Source of the DNA: Rhodosalinus halophilus
GTDB taxonomy: Bacteria; Pseudomonadota; Alphaproteobacteria; Rhodobacterales; Rhodobacteraceae
Assembly: GCF_003298775.1 (NCBI RefSeq)
Contig: NZ_QNTQ01000001.1
Coordinates: 124,001-188,000, forward strand
Direction: 5' to 3'
Length of the DNA stretch: 64,000 bases
Shown one piece after another: positions 53,650-64,000 of the stretch. Numbering within the stretch: the first letter of the stretch is position 1; the number at the start of each line of letters is the position of its first letter. Under the pieces are notes generated by a model. The model had not been told where the DNA came from and ran no database searches. It worked only from the letters and a program-made list of their open reading frames with translations. The position numbers and the translations under genes are program-made.

Positions 53650-56258
53650 AACTGCGCAGCATCCGGCTCGAGAACGTCCGCCGCTTCACCGATCCCGTGC
53701 GCCTCGACGGCATCGGCGACGGGCTCAACGTGCTCTCGGAGCCCAACGAGCACGGCAAGTCCACGCTTTTCGACGCGCTTCAGGCGCTCTTCTTCCGCGC
53801 CCACGGCTCCAAGGCCGAGGAGCTGCGCGCCCTGCGCCCGCACGCCGGGGGCGCGCCGGAAATCAGCGTCGATATCGAGATCGACGAGGGCCGCTTCACG
53901 CTGTCGAAACGTTGGTTTTCCAAGCCTTTCGCGCGCGTCGAGCAGGGCGACCGCCTGGTCGCGCAGGCGGACGCCGCCGAGGATTGGATCGCCCGGCTGA
54001 TGGGGGGCGAGGGTGGCGGGCCCGCGGGGCTGCTGTGGGTGCGCCAGGGGCTGACCGGCCTCGCAGAAGGCACGCGCAAGGAACAGGAGGCCGCCCTGGC
54101 GGCCCGGCGCGACCTGCTGTCCTCCGTTACCGAGGAAGTGGAGGCCATGACCGGCGGCCGACGGATGGACGCGGCGCTCGCGCGCTGCGCAGACGAGCTG
54201 GAGATCTACTGCACCGCCGGCGGCAAGCCGAAGAAGGGCGGGCCGTGGAAGTCCGCCGAGGACCGCGTGGCGGAGCTCGCAGCGGAGGAGGCCGAGCTGC
54301 GCGCGACCGCCCGCGCGCTGCAGGACGCGCTCGAAGCGCGCCGGCGCAAGCGCCGGGAACTCGCCGAGATCGAGGATCCAGACAATGCAGCCGAGCGGGC
54401 GGCGCGGCTCGAGCAGGCGCAGGCGGCGCACGCCGCGGCCGAGCGCCACGCCGAGCGGGTCGAGACGGCCGAACGCAAGCTGCAGGCCGCCCGTCTAGAG
54501 GTCCGGGAACTCGCCGCGCGTCTCGAGACCCTGCGCGCCGCGCTGGCGGAACGCGCCGCGGCGGCCGAGGCGGCGCAGGCGGCCGCGCGCAAGCAGGCCG
54601 AGGCCCGCGAGGCCGCCGCCGGCGCCGAGGCGGAGCTTGACGCGGCCCGAAAGGCGCTCTCGCAGGCGGGCGAGGCCTTCGCCACGGCCGAGGCCGCGCA
54701 TGTCGCGGCGCAACGCCGGCAGACCGCGCGCGACGGCGCGCGGCGCCGGGCCGATCTCGAAGCCCGTCTCGAGCGGGCCGAAGCGGCCCGCGAGGCGCTG
54801 GAGACGGCCCAGGCCGCCGCGCGGCACGGCCCCGACGCCGCGGCGCTGCGCGACCTCGAGGCGCTCGATTCGGCGTTGCGCACGGCGCGCGCGCTGCGCG
54901 CGCAGACGGCCCCGCAACTCGTCATGGCCTATGCGCCCGGCGCCGACGGCAGCGTCACCCACGCCGGCACGGCCCTGCCCGACGGCGTCCAGGTGCCGAT
55001 CCCCGACGGCGCGGAGCTCTCGCTGCGCGGCCTCGGCACCTTGACGGTCCGGCCGGGGGCCGGCCCGCGGGAGTCCGACAGCGTCGAGGCCGCCGAGCAG
55101 GCGCTTTCGGAGGCCCTGCGCGATGCAGGGCTCGCCTCGATGCAGGAGGCCCGCGCGCAGGCCGCCGCGCGCGCCGAGGCGGAGCGCCGGGCGGGCGAGG
55201 CGCGCGCAAGGCTCGAGACCGCCGCGCCGGAAGGGCTCGAGCCGCTCCGCGCCGCCCTCGCTGCCATTCCCGAAGCGCCGGCGGAGGCCGAGGCGGAGGC
55301 CCCGGACCTCTGCGAGACCGAACAGGTGCTGGCGACCGCGCGGGCCGAGCGGGCCACGGCCGAAAGCCGACGCGACGCGGCCGAGGCCGCCGCCTCGGAG
55401 GCGCGCAGCCGCCGCGCCAGCGCCGAAGCCGTGGCCGAGGCCGCGGCCGAACGGGCCGAGCGCGCCGAGGCCGCGCTGGCCCGGCTCGAGGAGCGGGACG
55501 AGGCCGCCCTGTCCGAACGCTTCGCCAGGGCGCGCGACGCCCTCGAGGCGGCGGAGGCGGTGCACGCGCAGAGCGTCCGCGAAGCCCCCGATCTGGCCGC
55601 GGCCGAGGCGGCGCTCGCCCGCGCCCGCGCCGTCGTCGACACGGCACGCGAGACGGTCGCCCGTCTGCGGCCTGAGATCGCCGCGCTCGACGAGCGCATC
55701 GCGCATGGCTCCGGCGAAGCGGTGGAGGAACGGCTCGCCGAGACGGTCGAGCGGCGCGAGGCGGCCGAGGCCGACCTGGCCCGCATCCAGCGCGAGGTGG
55801 CCGCGCTGCAGCGCCTCAAGCAGGCGCTGGAGGACGCGCAGGCCGAGGCGCGCGACCGCTATTTCGCGCCGGTCGCCGCCGAGCTGCGGCCGTTGCTGAA
55901 CCTGCTCTGGCCGGAGGCCGAACTCGTCTGGGGGCAGGACACGCTGCTGCCCACGGCGCTGGTCCGCGCAGGCCAGGAAGAGCCGATCGAGATCCTCTCG
56001 GGCGGCACGCAGGAACAGGTCGCGCTTCTGGTGCGGCTCGCCTTCGCGCGGCTGCTCGCGAAAGAGGGACGCCACGCGCCGCTGATCCTCGACGATGCGC
56101 TGGTCTTCACCGACGACGACCGGATCGAGCGGATGTTCGACGCGCTGCACCGCCAGGCGGGCGATCTTCAGGTTCTCGTGCTGACCTGCCGGCAGCGCGC
56201 CTTCCGCGATCTCGGCGGCCGGGTACTGCGGCTCGAGCGCCCCGACGAAGCGGCGTGA
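53646..56258 (+). CDS. SbcC/YhaN-like AAA ATPase with coiled-coil arms and no zinc hook
   Basis: 870 aa. ABC-type ATPase head split over both ends: Walker A EPNEHGKSTLFDALQALFF (residues about 32-50), signature ILSGGTQEQVALL and Walker B PLILDDALVF near the C terminus. Between them lie very long Ala/Glu/Arg coiled coils (heptad-like). There is no CxxC zinc hook at the apex; instead a small non-helical insert (APGADGSVTHAGTALPDGV, LRGLGTLTVRPG) interrupts the coils. Architecture fits YhaN-type proteins, partner of the upstream nuclease. Repair or defence against foreign DNA are both possible. Confidence 0.85.
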   Translation: MKLRSIRLENVRRFTDPVRLDGIGDGLNVLSEPNEHGKSTLFDALQALFFRAHGSKAEELRALRPHAGGAPEISVDIEIDEGRFTLSKRWFSKPFARVEQGDRLVAQADAAEDWIARLMGGEGGGPAGLLWVRQGLTGLAEGTRKEQEAALAARRDLLSSVTEEVEAMTGGRRMDAALARCADELEIYCTAGGKPKKGGPWKSAEDRVAELAAEEAELRATARALQDALEARRRKRRELAEIEDPDNAAERAARLEQAQAAHAAAERHAERVETAERKLQAARLEVRELAARLETLRAALAERAAAAEAAQAAARKQAEAREAAAGAEAELDAARKALSQAGEAFATAEAAHVAAQRRQTARDGARRRADLEARLERAEAAREALETAQAAARHGPDAAALRDLEALDSALRTARALRAQTAPQLVMAYAPGADGSVTHAGTALPDGVQVPIPDGAELSLRGLGTLTVRPGAGPRESDSVEAAEQALSEALRDAGLASMQEARAQAAARAEAERRAGEARARLETAAPEGLEPLRAALAAIPEAPAEAEAEAPDLCETEQVLATARAERATAESRRDAAEAAASEARSRRASAEAVAEAAAERAERAEAALARLEERDEAALSERFARARDALEAAEAVHAQSVREAPDLAAAEAALARARAVVDTARETVARLRPEIAALDERIAHGSGEAVEERLAETVERREAAEADLARIQREVAALQRLKQALEDAQAEARDRYFAPVAAELRPLLNLLWPEAELVWGQDTLLPTALVRAGQEEPIEILSGGTQEQVALLVRLAFARLLAKEGRHAPLILDDALVFTDDDRIERMFDALHRQAGDLQVLVLTCRQRAFRDLGGRVLRLERPDEAA

Positions 56259-56322
56259 CTCTCGCAAGGCCCGCGCGAATCGTGCTCTCCTTCCGCCGGA
56301 GACCATCCGCAGGGAGGGGGGC

Positions 56323-57321
56323 GTGAGCTTCCGGAAGGCCACCGATCTGCTTCGCCTCGCGGAGATGGCCGGCGCGCGCTACGGCGGTGTCTCGCTCGAC
56401 GAGATCGCGGAGACCTTCGAGGTGGACCGGCGCACGGCGCAGCGCATGACCCGCGCGCTCGAGGACACCTTCCGCGGCGTGCGCACGCGGACCGACGCGG
56501 AGCGGCGCAAGCGCTGGAAGCTCGACCCGACAGAGGCGCGGATGATCTTCGCGCAGGGGCTGCGGGAGGCGGAGCTCACGGCGCTCGAGATGTCGATCCG
56601 CCGGGCCGAGCGCGACGGCGCGGCGCGCGACGCCGAGGCGCTCGCGCGGCTGCGCGACCGTCTGCTCGCCGCGATGCCCGGGCCGCACGCCCGGCGCGTC
56701 GAGGCCGATGCCGAGGCCCTGCTCGAGGCGCAGGGCTTCGCCTCGCGGCCCGGGCCGCGCGTTCGGGTGCGCAGCGACCTGCTCGGCGTGATCGCCGAGG
56801 CGCTGAAGGCACCGCAGCGGCTGACGCTGACCTATGCCGGCGCGCGCGACGCCGTCCCCCGCGAACGCCTCGTCGAGCCCTACGGGCTGCTCCTCGGCAC
56901 CCGGCGCTACCTCGTCGGGCGCGAGACGGGGGGCGACGGGCGGATGCGGCACTATCGCCTCGACCGGATCGGCGCTGCGCGGCTGGAGCCGGGCGCCTTC
57001 CCCCGCGATCCCGACTTCGACCTCGCCGGGCATGCGGCGCGCGCCTTCGGCTCCTTCCATGCCGAGGCGGAATACGGCGAGGTCGTCTGGCGCTTCGCCC
57101 CGCGCGCGGCCGAGGTGGCACGCGAGTTCCTCTTTCACCCCGACCAGGAGATGACCGAGGAGCCCGACGGGTCGCTCACGCTGCGCTTTCGGGCGTCAGG
57201 GCACCTCGAGATGGCCTGGCACCTCTATCAGTGGGGCGACGCGGTAGAGGTGGTGGCGCCCGAGGCGCTGCGGCGGATGGTCGAGGGGCACCGGCGCGGC
57301 GACTTTCCCGCCCTGCCCTGA
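56323..57321 (+). CDS. WYL-domain transcriptional regulator
   Basis: 332 aa from a GTG. N-terminal HTH (SLDEIAETFEVDRRTAQRMTRAL), a linker, then a WYL domain: LTYAGARDAVPRERLVEPYGLLLGTRRYLVGR, and a WCX-like C terminus. Close to the nuclease-ATPase pair (64 bases), same strand. WYL regulators respond to nucleic-acid ligands and commonly control repair or phage-defence operons, so it likely governs this pair. Confidence 0.9.
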   Translation: MSFRKATDLLRLAEMAGARYGGVSLDEIAETFEVDRRTAQRMTRALEDTFRGVRTRTDAERRKRWKLDPTEARMIFAQGLREAELTALEMSIRRAERDGAARDAEALARLRDRLLAAMPGPHARRVEADAEALLEAQGFASRPGPRVRVRSDLLGVIAEALKAPQRLTLTYAGARDAVPRERLVEPYGLLLGTRRYLVGRETGGDGRMRHYRLDRIGAARLEPGAFPRDPDFDLAGHAARAFGSFHAEAEYGEVVWRFAPRAAEVAREFLFHPDQEMTEEPDGSLTLRFRASGHLEMAWHLYQWGDAVEVVAPEALRRMVEGHRRGDFPALP

Positions 57322-57605
57322 GCCCTGCCACCGCAGGAATTACCTGAGAAGCGCGCCGCGCACGGAGTGGATCTCCCCGTGCCGCGTCGACGCGGCCACG
57401 GAGGGCATCCGCTCCGGAGAACAGCCCGGCGTGTGCGGGCCGTTGTCGTCAGGAAGGCCTCGGGAACCGACGCGCGCGTCCCCGCGCGGCAAAGGGGATC
57501 AGCAGGCGTGGCGCCGGAATGTCAGCCGGCATCGCGCGGCGGAAGCGGATTGTCCCGGCCGCGCCGGTCGGGCATGACTGCGCCGGTCCGCAACAGGAGA
57601 GCGCC

Positions 57606-58799
57606 ATGCCCGCATTCATTCCCTACAAGGCCTACTGGAGCACCCCTTTCGCCCGCTGGCAGGGCAGCCTCGCGCATCTCCACGCCTTAGAGCTCGCCCG
57701 GATCGCCGCCGAGCGGGCGCTCGCGCGCATCGGCGTGGACCCGGCCGAGCTGGACGCGGGCGCGCTGGGCCTGACGGTGCCGCAGCACATGAGCTTCTAC
57801 GGCTTTCCCTGGCTCGCCGGGACGCTGGGCGCCGAGCGGCTGGCCGGCCCCACGATCACCCAGGCCTGCGCCACCGGCACGCGGCTGCTGGCGCATGCCG
57901 CGGGCGAGGTCGCCGCGGGCGCGGGCGCCGTGCTGACGCTCGCGACCGACCGCGTGTCGAACGGCCCCCACGTCTATTACCCCGCGCCCGCCGGCCCCGG
58001 GGGCACGGGCAAGTCGGAGGACTGGGTGCTCGACAACTTCGGCCGCGATCCTTTCGCGAAGAACTCGATGCTGCAGACTGCCGAGAACGTCGCCGCGCGC
58101 CTCGGCATCCCGACCGAGGAACAGCACGCCCTCGTGCTGCGCCGCTACGAGCAATATGCCGACGCGCTGGCCGACGACCGGGCCTTCCAGAAGCGCTACA
58201 TGGAGCTGCCCTTCGAAGCGCCTGCGGCCGCGGGGCGCGGCAAGATGGTGACGCTCGAGGGCGACGAGGGGGTGACGCCCACCTCGGAAGAAAAACTCGG
58301 CAAGCTCAAGCCGGTGCTGGAGGGCGGCACCGTCACCTTCGGCGGCCAGACCCACCCGGCCGACGGCGCCGCCGGCGCGATCGTGACCTCCGAGGCCCGC
58401 GCGCGGGAGCTGTCCGCCGACCCGGAGGTGAAGATCGAGCTGGTGAGCTTCGGACAGGCCCGCGAAGAGCCCGGCTACATGCCGGCCGCCCCCGTCCCGG
58501 CCGCGCGCCAGGCGCTCGAGCGCGCGGCACTGTCGATCGGCGACATCGCCGCGATCAAGAGCCACAACCCCTTCGTCGTCAACGACATCGCCTTCGCGCG
58601 CAGCTTCAACATCGACCCCTACACGCAGATGAACAACTACGGGTGCTCGCTCGTCTGGGGCCATCCGCAGGGGCCCACGGCGCTGCGGGGGATCATCGAA
58701 CTGATCGAGGAACTGGTGCTGAAGGGCGGCGGCTACGGGCTCTTCCAGGGCTGCGCGGCCGGCGACACGGCGATGGCCTGCGTGGTCCGGGTCGGCTGA
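57606..58799 (+). CDS. Thiolase-superfamily acyltransferase (acetyl-CoA acetyltransferase-like)
   Basis: 397 aa, family length. Nucleophilic Cys88 in TITQACATGTRLL; NNYGCSLVWGHPQGPTALRG for the GHP motif (His); second catalytic Cys in QGCAAGDTAMA. The usual NEAFA loop reads NDIAFAR, which is a variant. Makes or cleaves beta-ketoacyl-CoA. It is a single gene here, 284 bases after the WYL regulator. Confidence 0.85.
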   Translation: MPAFIPYKAYWSTPFARWQGSLAHLHALELARIAAERALARIGVDPAELDAGALGLTVPQHMSFYGFPWLAGTLGAERLAGPTITQACATGTRLLAHAAGEVAAGAGAVLTLATDRVSNGPHVYYPAPAGPGGTGKSEDWVLDNFGRDPFAKNSMLQTAENVAARLGIPTEEQHALVLRRYEQYADALADDRAFQKRYMELPFEAPAAAGRGKMVTLEGDEGVTPTSEEKLGKLKPVLEGGTVTFGGQTHPADGAAGAIVTSEARARELSADPEVKIELVSFGQAREEPGYMPAAPVPAARQALERAALSIGDIAAIKSHNPFVVNDIAFARSFNIDPYTQMNNYGCSLVWGHPQGPTALRGIIELIEELVLKGGGYGLFQGCAAGDTAMACVVRVG

Positions 58800-58820
58800 C
58801 CGGCGTCCCCGGGCGGCGGC

Positions 58821-59732
58821 TCAGAGATCGGCGAGGAGCTGCTCGAGCGGTTCGCGGTGCTCCATCACGACGTCGCGGCCGGCCTCGATCGCCTCGGCCG
58901 CGCGGAACATCTCGATGAAGGTGATGTGCCGCAGGTCGAGCTCGAGGGCGAAATGCGGCGGGTCGCTGGCCGCGCGGGTCTTGCGCAGATACTCGGTGAG
59001 GATGTCGATGGCCGCCGAGACCACCTCGAAATAGTTGGGCGGCTCGGGCCTGGGCTCCCGCGTCGTCCAGAACTCGCGCAAGGCAGGCGGCAGCTGGGCG
59101 ATCAGGCCGGCCTCTCCCAGCCGGTCGAAGAAGCCCTCCGAGGCGGCGTCCGGCGCCCAGATCCGTCCGTCGTCGCGCCCGTTGGGGTTGATCGCGATCG
59201 TGATATCGGCGCCGAGCGCGCGGCAGGCCGAGGAGGGCACCGGGTTGATCACGCCGCCGTCGAGCAGCCAGCGGCCCTCGACGTGATGCGGCGCGAAGAA
59301 GCCGGGGATCGCGATCGAGCCGCGCACCGCGTCGAGCAGCGAGCCGTCCTGCATCCAGACCTCGTGGCCGGTGCTCATGTCGGTCGCCACGGCGATGAAG
59401 GGGCGGTCGAGCTTCTCGAAACGGTCGGGCAGCCCCATCTCCTCGAGCGCCTCCATGATCGCGCGGCCGCGCACCAGCCCGCCCCCCGTGAGCCGCAGAT
59501 CGAAATGCGCGAGAAAGGCCGCGCGCGTCATGTTCCGCGCGAACTCTTCCAGCGCGTCGAGCTTGCCGGCCGCCCAGGCCGCGCCCACCACGGCGCCCAT
59601 CGAGCAGCCGGCGATCACGTCGGGCTCCACGCCGATCTCCTCGAGCGCGCGGATCGCGCCGATATGCGCCCAGCCCCGCGCGCCGCCCGAGCCGAGAGCC
59701 AGTCCAAGCTTGCGCTTCTGCCGTCCGCTCAT
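58821..59732 (-). CDS. Patatin-like phospholipase (RssA/YchK-like)
   Basis: 303 aa from the ATG at 59732; a TTG 13 codons earlier is possible. Oxyanion hole GSGGARGWAHIG, nucleophile elbow GCSMG (Ser44), and catalytic Asp in LLDGGVINPVP. Serine-Asp dyad lipase of the cytoplasmic patatin family. Convergent with the thiolase. Confidence 0.92.
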   Translation of the reverse strand: MSGRQKRKLGLALGSGGARGWAHIGAIRALEEIGVEPDVIAGCSMGAVVGAAWAAGKLDALEEFARNMTRAAFLAHFDLRLTGGGLVRGRAIMEALEEMGLPDRFEKLDRPFIAVATDMSTGHEVWMQDGSLLDAVRGSIAIPGFFAPHHVEGRWLLDGGVINPVPSSACRALGADITIAINPNGRDDGRIWAPDAASEGFFDRLGEAGLIAQLPPALREFWTTREPRPEPPNYFEVVSAAIDILTEYLRKTRAASDPPHFALELDLRHITFIEMFRAAEAIEAGRDVVMEHREPLEQLLADL

Positions 59733-59811
59733 GCCGCTCTTGCCTCTTGAAACCTTGAGTGCCGCTCCCAACTCCTAGCGCGTCGGAAACCTGATGCGAA
59801 GGAGGTGTGTC

Positions 59812-60024
59812 ATGTTCGATACAAACATCGGCATGCTGGATCGCGTGCTGCGCGTGGTGATCGGCCTCGCGCTGATTTCCGGCTTCTGGCTGATGCCCGA
59901 GGCGGGCTGGCGCTGGGCCTTCTGGCTGGGCGCGATCCCGGCGCTGTCGGGTCTGCTGGGCTGGTGTCCGGCCTATCGCCTGCTCGGCTGGTCCACGCGC
60001 GACGACGGCAGCGCCCGTGCCTGA
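59812..60024 (+). CDS. DUF2892 small membrane protein
   Basis: 70 aa, AAGGAGG before the ATG. Two membrane helices; begins NIGMLDRVLRVVIGLALI and has the conserved WCPAYRLLG segment of DUF2892. Often fused to rhodanese domains elsewhere (YgaP). Function unknown. Confidence 0.88.
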   Translation: MFDTNIGMLDRVLRVVIGLALISGFWLMPEAGWRWAFWLGAIPALSGLLGWCPAYRLLGWSTRDDGSARA

Positions 60025-60039
60025 GGCCGACGCCGCACC

Positions 60040-60060
60040 GCGGGGGTTTCACACCCCCGC
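60040..60060 (+). terminator. Hairpin after the DUF2892 gene
   Basis: Eight-bp stem GCGGGGGT/ACCCCCGC with a 5-base loop in the 106-base gap between the convergent DUF2892 and uvrA genes. No T-run, but it is followed by GGGATATTTGACCCAAGAAG, a string I recall as common after genes in Rhodobacterales. Terminator or lineage repeat. Confidence 0.5.
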
Positions 60061-60130
60061 ACCCCCGTGGGATATTTGACCCAAGAAGAAGGGACGGACG
60101 CTGCGGCGCCCGGGTTTCGCCAGACGGGCG

Positions 60131-62995
<2,865 letters not shown>

Positions 62996-63152
62996 CGGAC
63001 ACCCCCTGAACTGAAGACAGAGATAGTGGAGCGGAGGGCCTTCGCCAATCCAAAAATGTGAACGAAAGATGAACACTGCCTGTGGCGCGCCTGCGGCAGG
63101 CTTTGACCGCGGCGCTGCCGGCGGCTAGCGTCGCGCGAGGCGGGACAGGATC

Positions 63153-64000
63153 ATGACAGACGGCTCGGACGCGCTCGCCCTCGTGGGCGATATCGGCGCC
63201 ACCACGGCGCGGCTCGCGCTGGCGCGCGGCGGCATTCCGCTGCCGGGATCGGCCGCACGCTACCTCACCGCCGGCCACGACAGCGCGGAGGCGATGCTCG
63301 CGGACTACCTGCGCCACCTGGACGCGCGTCCCGGGATGGCCTGCCTCGCGGTGGCGGGCCCGCTGCGGGGGGAGACGGCTTGGATGCGCAACCGCGGCTG
63401 GGAGATCCAGGCGGAGGCGCTCGCGCGCGGGTTGGGGCTCGCGCGCGTCCGGCTGCTCAACGACCTGCAGGCGCAGGCGCTGGCGCTCGACCGGCTGAGC
63501 GAGGCGGCGCAGGATCCCCTGCTCGACGGGCGACCGCAGCCGGGCGCGGCGCGGCTGGTGATCGGGCTGGGCACCGGCGTGAACTGCGCCGCGGCCCATC
63601 CGCGCCCCGAGGCCTCCCTGCCGCTCGTGCCCCCGTCGGAGGCCGGCAACATGGGCCTGCCCGCGCATGACGCCGAGACGCTGCGACTCGCCGGGTGGCT
63701 GCGCGCGCATGTGGGCGCCGCCACGGTCGAAGAGGCGCTGTCCGGTCGCGGGCTCACGCAGCTCTGGGGATTCGCGGGCGGGCACGGCAGGCCCAGCCCG
63801 CAGGAGGTGCTGACCGCCTGCGCGGCCGGCGAAGCGCAGGCGCAGGCCGCGGTCGCGCTTCACGCGCGGCTGCTCGGGCAGTTCGCGCGGGATCTCGCCC
63901 TGGCGCATCTGGCGCTCGGCGGCGTCTGGCTCGCGGGCGGGCTCGCCCGCGCCGTGGCCCCGCATCTGCTGCGCAACGGCTTTGCGGACGCCTTCCGCGC
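63153..64000 (+). CDS. glk: Glucokinase (partial, cut by the window end)
   Basis: About 282 codons visible from the ATG at 63153 (AGGA upstream). Glk-type actin-like ATPase: phosphate-1 motif ALVGDIGATTARLALA, VAGPLRGETAWMRNRGW, LNDLQAQALA and GLGTGVNCAA, with EAGNMGLPA (catalytic and substrate-binding Glu region) following. Phosphorylates glucose with ATP. The C-terminal end is outside the window. Confidence 0.88.
   Translation, partial: MTDGSDALALVGDIGATTARLALARGGIPLPGSAARYLTAGHDSAEAMLADYLRHLDARPGMACLAVAGPLRGETAWMRNRGWEIQAEALARGLGLARVRLLNDLQAQALALDRLSEAAQDPLLDGRPQPGAARLVIGLGTGVNCAAAHPRPEASLPLVPPSEAGNMGLPAHDAETLRLAGWLRAHVGAATVEEALSGRGLTQLWGFAGGHGRPSPQEVLTACAAGEAQAQAAVALHARLLGQFARDLALAHLALGGVWLAGGLARAVAPHLLRNGFADAFR

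Overview
The window is a high-GC, densely coded stretch of an alphaproteobacterial chromosome, most likely Rhodobacterales (Rhodobacteraceae/Paracoccaceae). The best evidence is the core gene order small ORF-murA-DUF2948-hisD-UPF0262-LMW phosphatase-infA-maf-RNase E/G-yacG-tRNA-Gln, which I know from that order. Many genes overlap by 1-11 bases and start with GTG or TTG. All calls were made by reading sequence, with no database search.

Layout. 1-4977: end of metK with its terminator, an RND efflux pair, a VOC protein. 5152-7857: a pentaheme cytochrome divergent from a ferric-reductase-like membrane flavoprotein. 8192-9451: DEAD-box helicase. 9810-26159: a large carbohydrate or polyol catabolic locus. 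Leftward it has a sugar ABC transporter with an SDR. Rightward it has a regulator that fuses a DNA-binding domain to a solute-binding domain, then SDRs, a divergent M24 protein flanked by REP-like palindromes, 2-oxoacid dehydrogenase E1 alpha/beta, a lipoyl protein with a dead E2 core, an aldehyde dehydrogenase, a lipoyl-less catalytic E2 and a KduD-like SDR. 26173-27066: wreck of a mobile element (IS3 tail, tyrosine integrase remnant) beside tRNA-Thr. 27257-36360: the conserved core cluster, interrupted between the phosphatase and infA by an NTF2-like/GNAT/nitrilase trio.

36505-46894 is the most unusual part. A leftward run of closely packed genes encodes a host-attachment-like protein, an Fnr-type regulator with four cysteines, a ThDP-dependent dehydrogenase E1 alpha subunit with a twin-arginine signal, its E1 beta, a small zinc-finger protein, two paralogous secreted monoheme cytochromes, an MBOAT acyltransferase and a DltD/AlgX-like protein. 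Divergent from it are a second Fnr/Crp-type regulator and a coupled pair of acetyl-CoA-synthetase-like ligase and acyl carrier protein. My main hypothesis is a periplasmic 2-oxoacid (or acetoin-type) oxidase in which E1 passes electrons to c-type cytochromes instead of to lipoamide/E2/E3. Acetate could then be recovered by the ligase. The same locus also holds every part type of a Dlt-like acylation system (ligase, carrier, MBOAT, DltD-like).

46989-64000: a DUF427 protein; an ectoine/hydroxyectoine-type ABC importer (ehuBCDA-like) with a GntR regulator and eutB; an SbcD/SbcC-like nuclease-ATPase pair without a zinc hook plus a WYL regulator; a thiolase; a patatin-like protein; a DUF2892 protein; uvrA; and the start of glucokinase.
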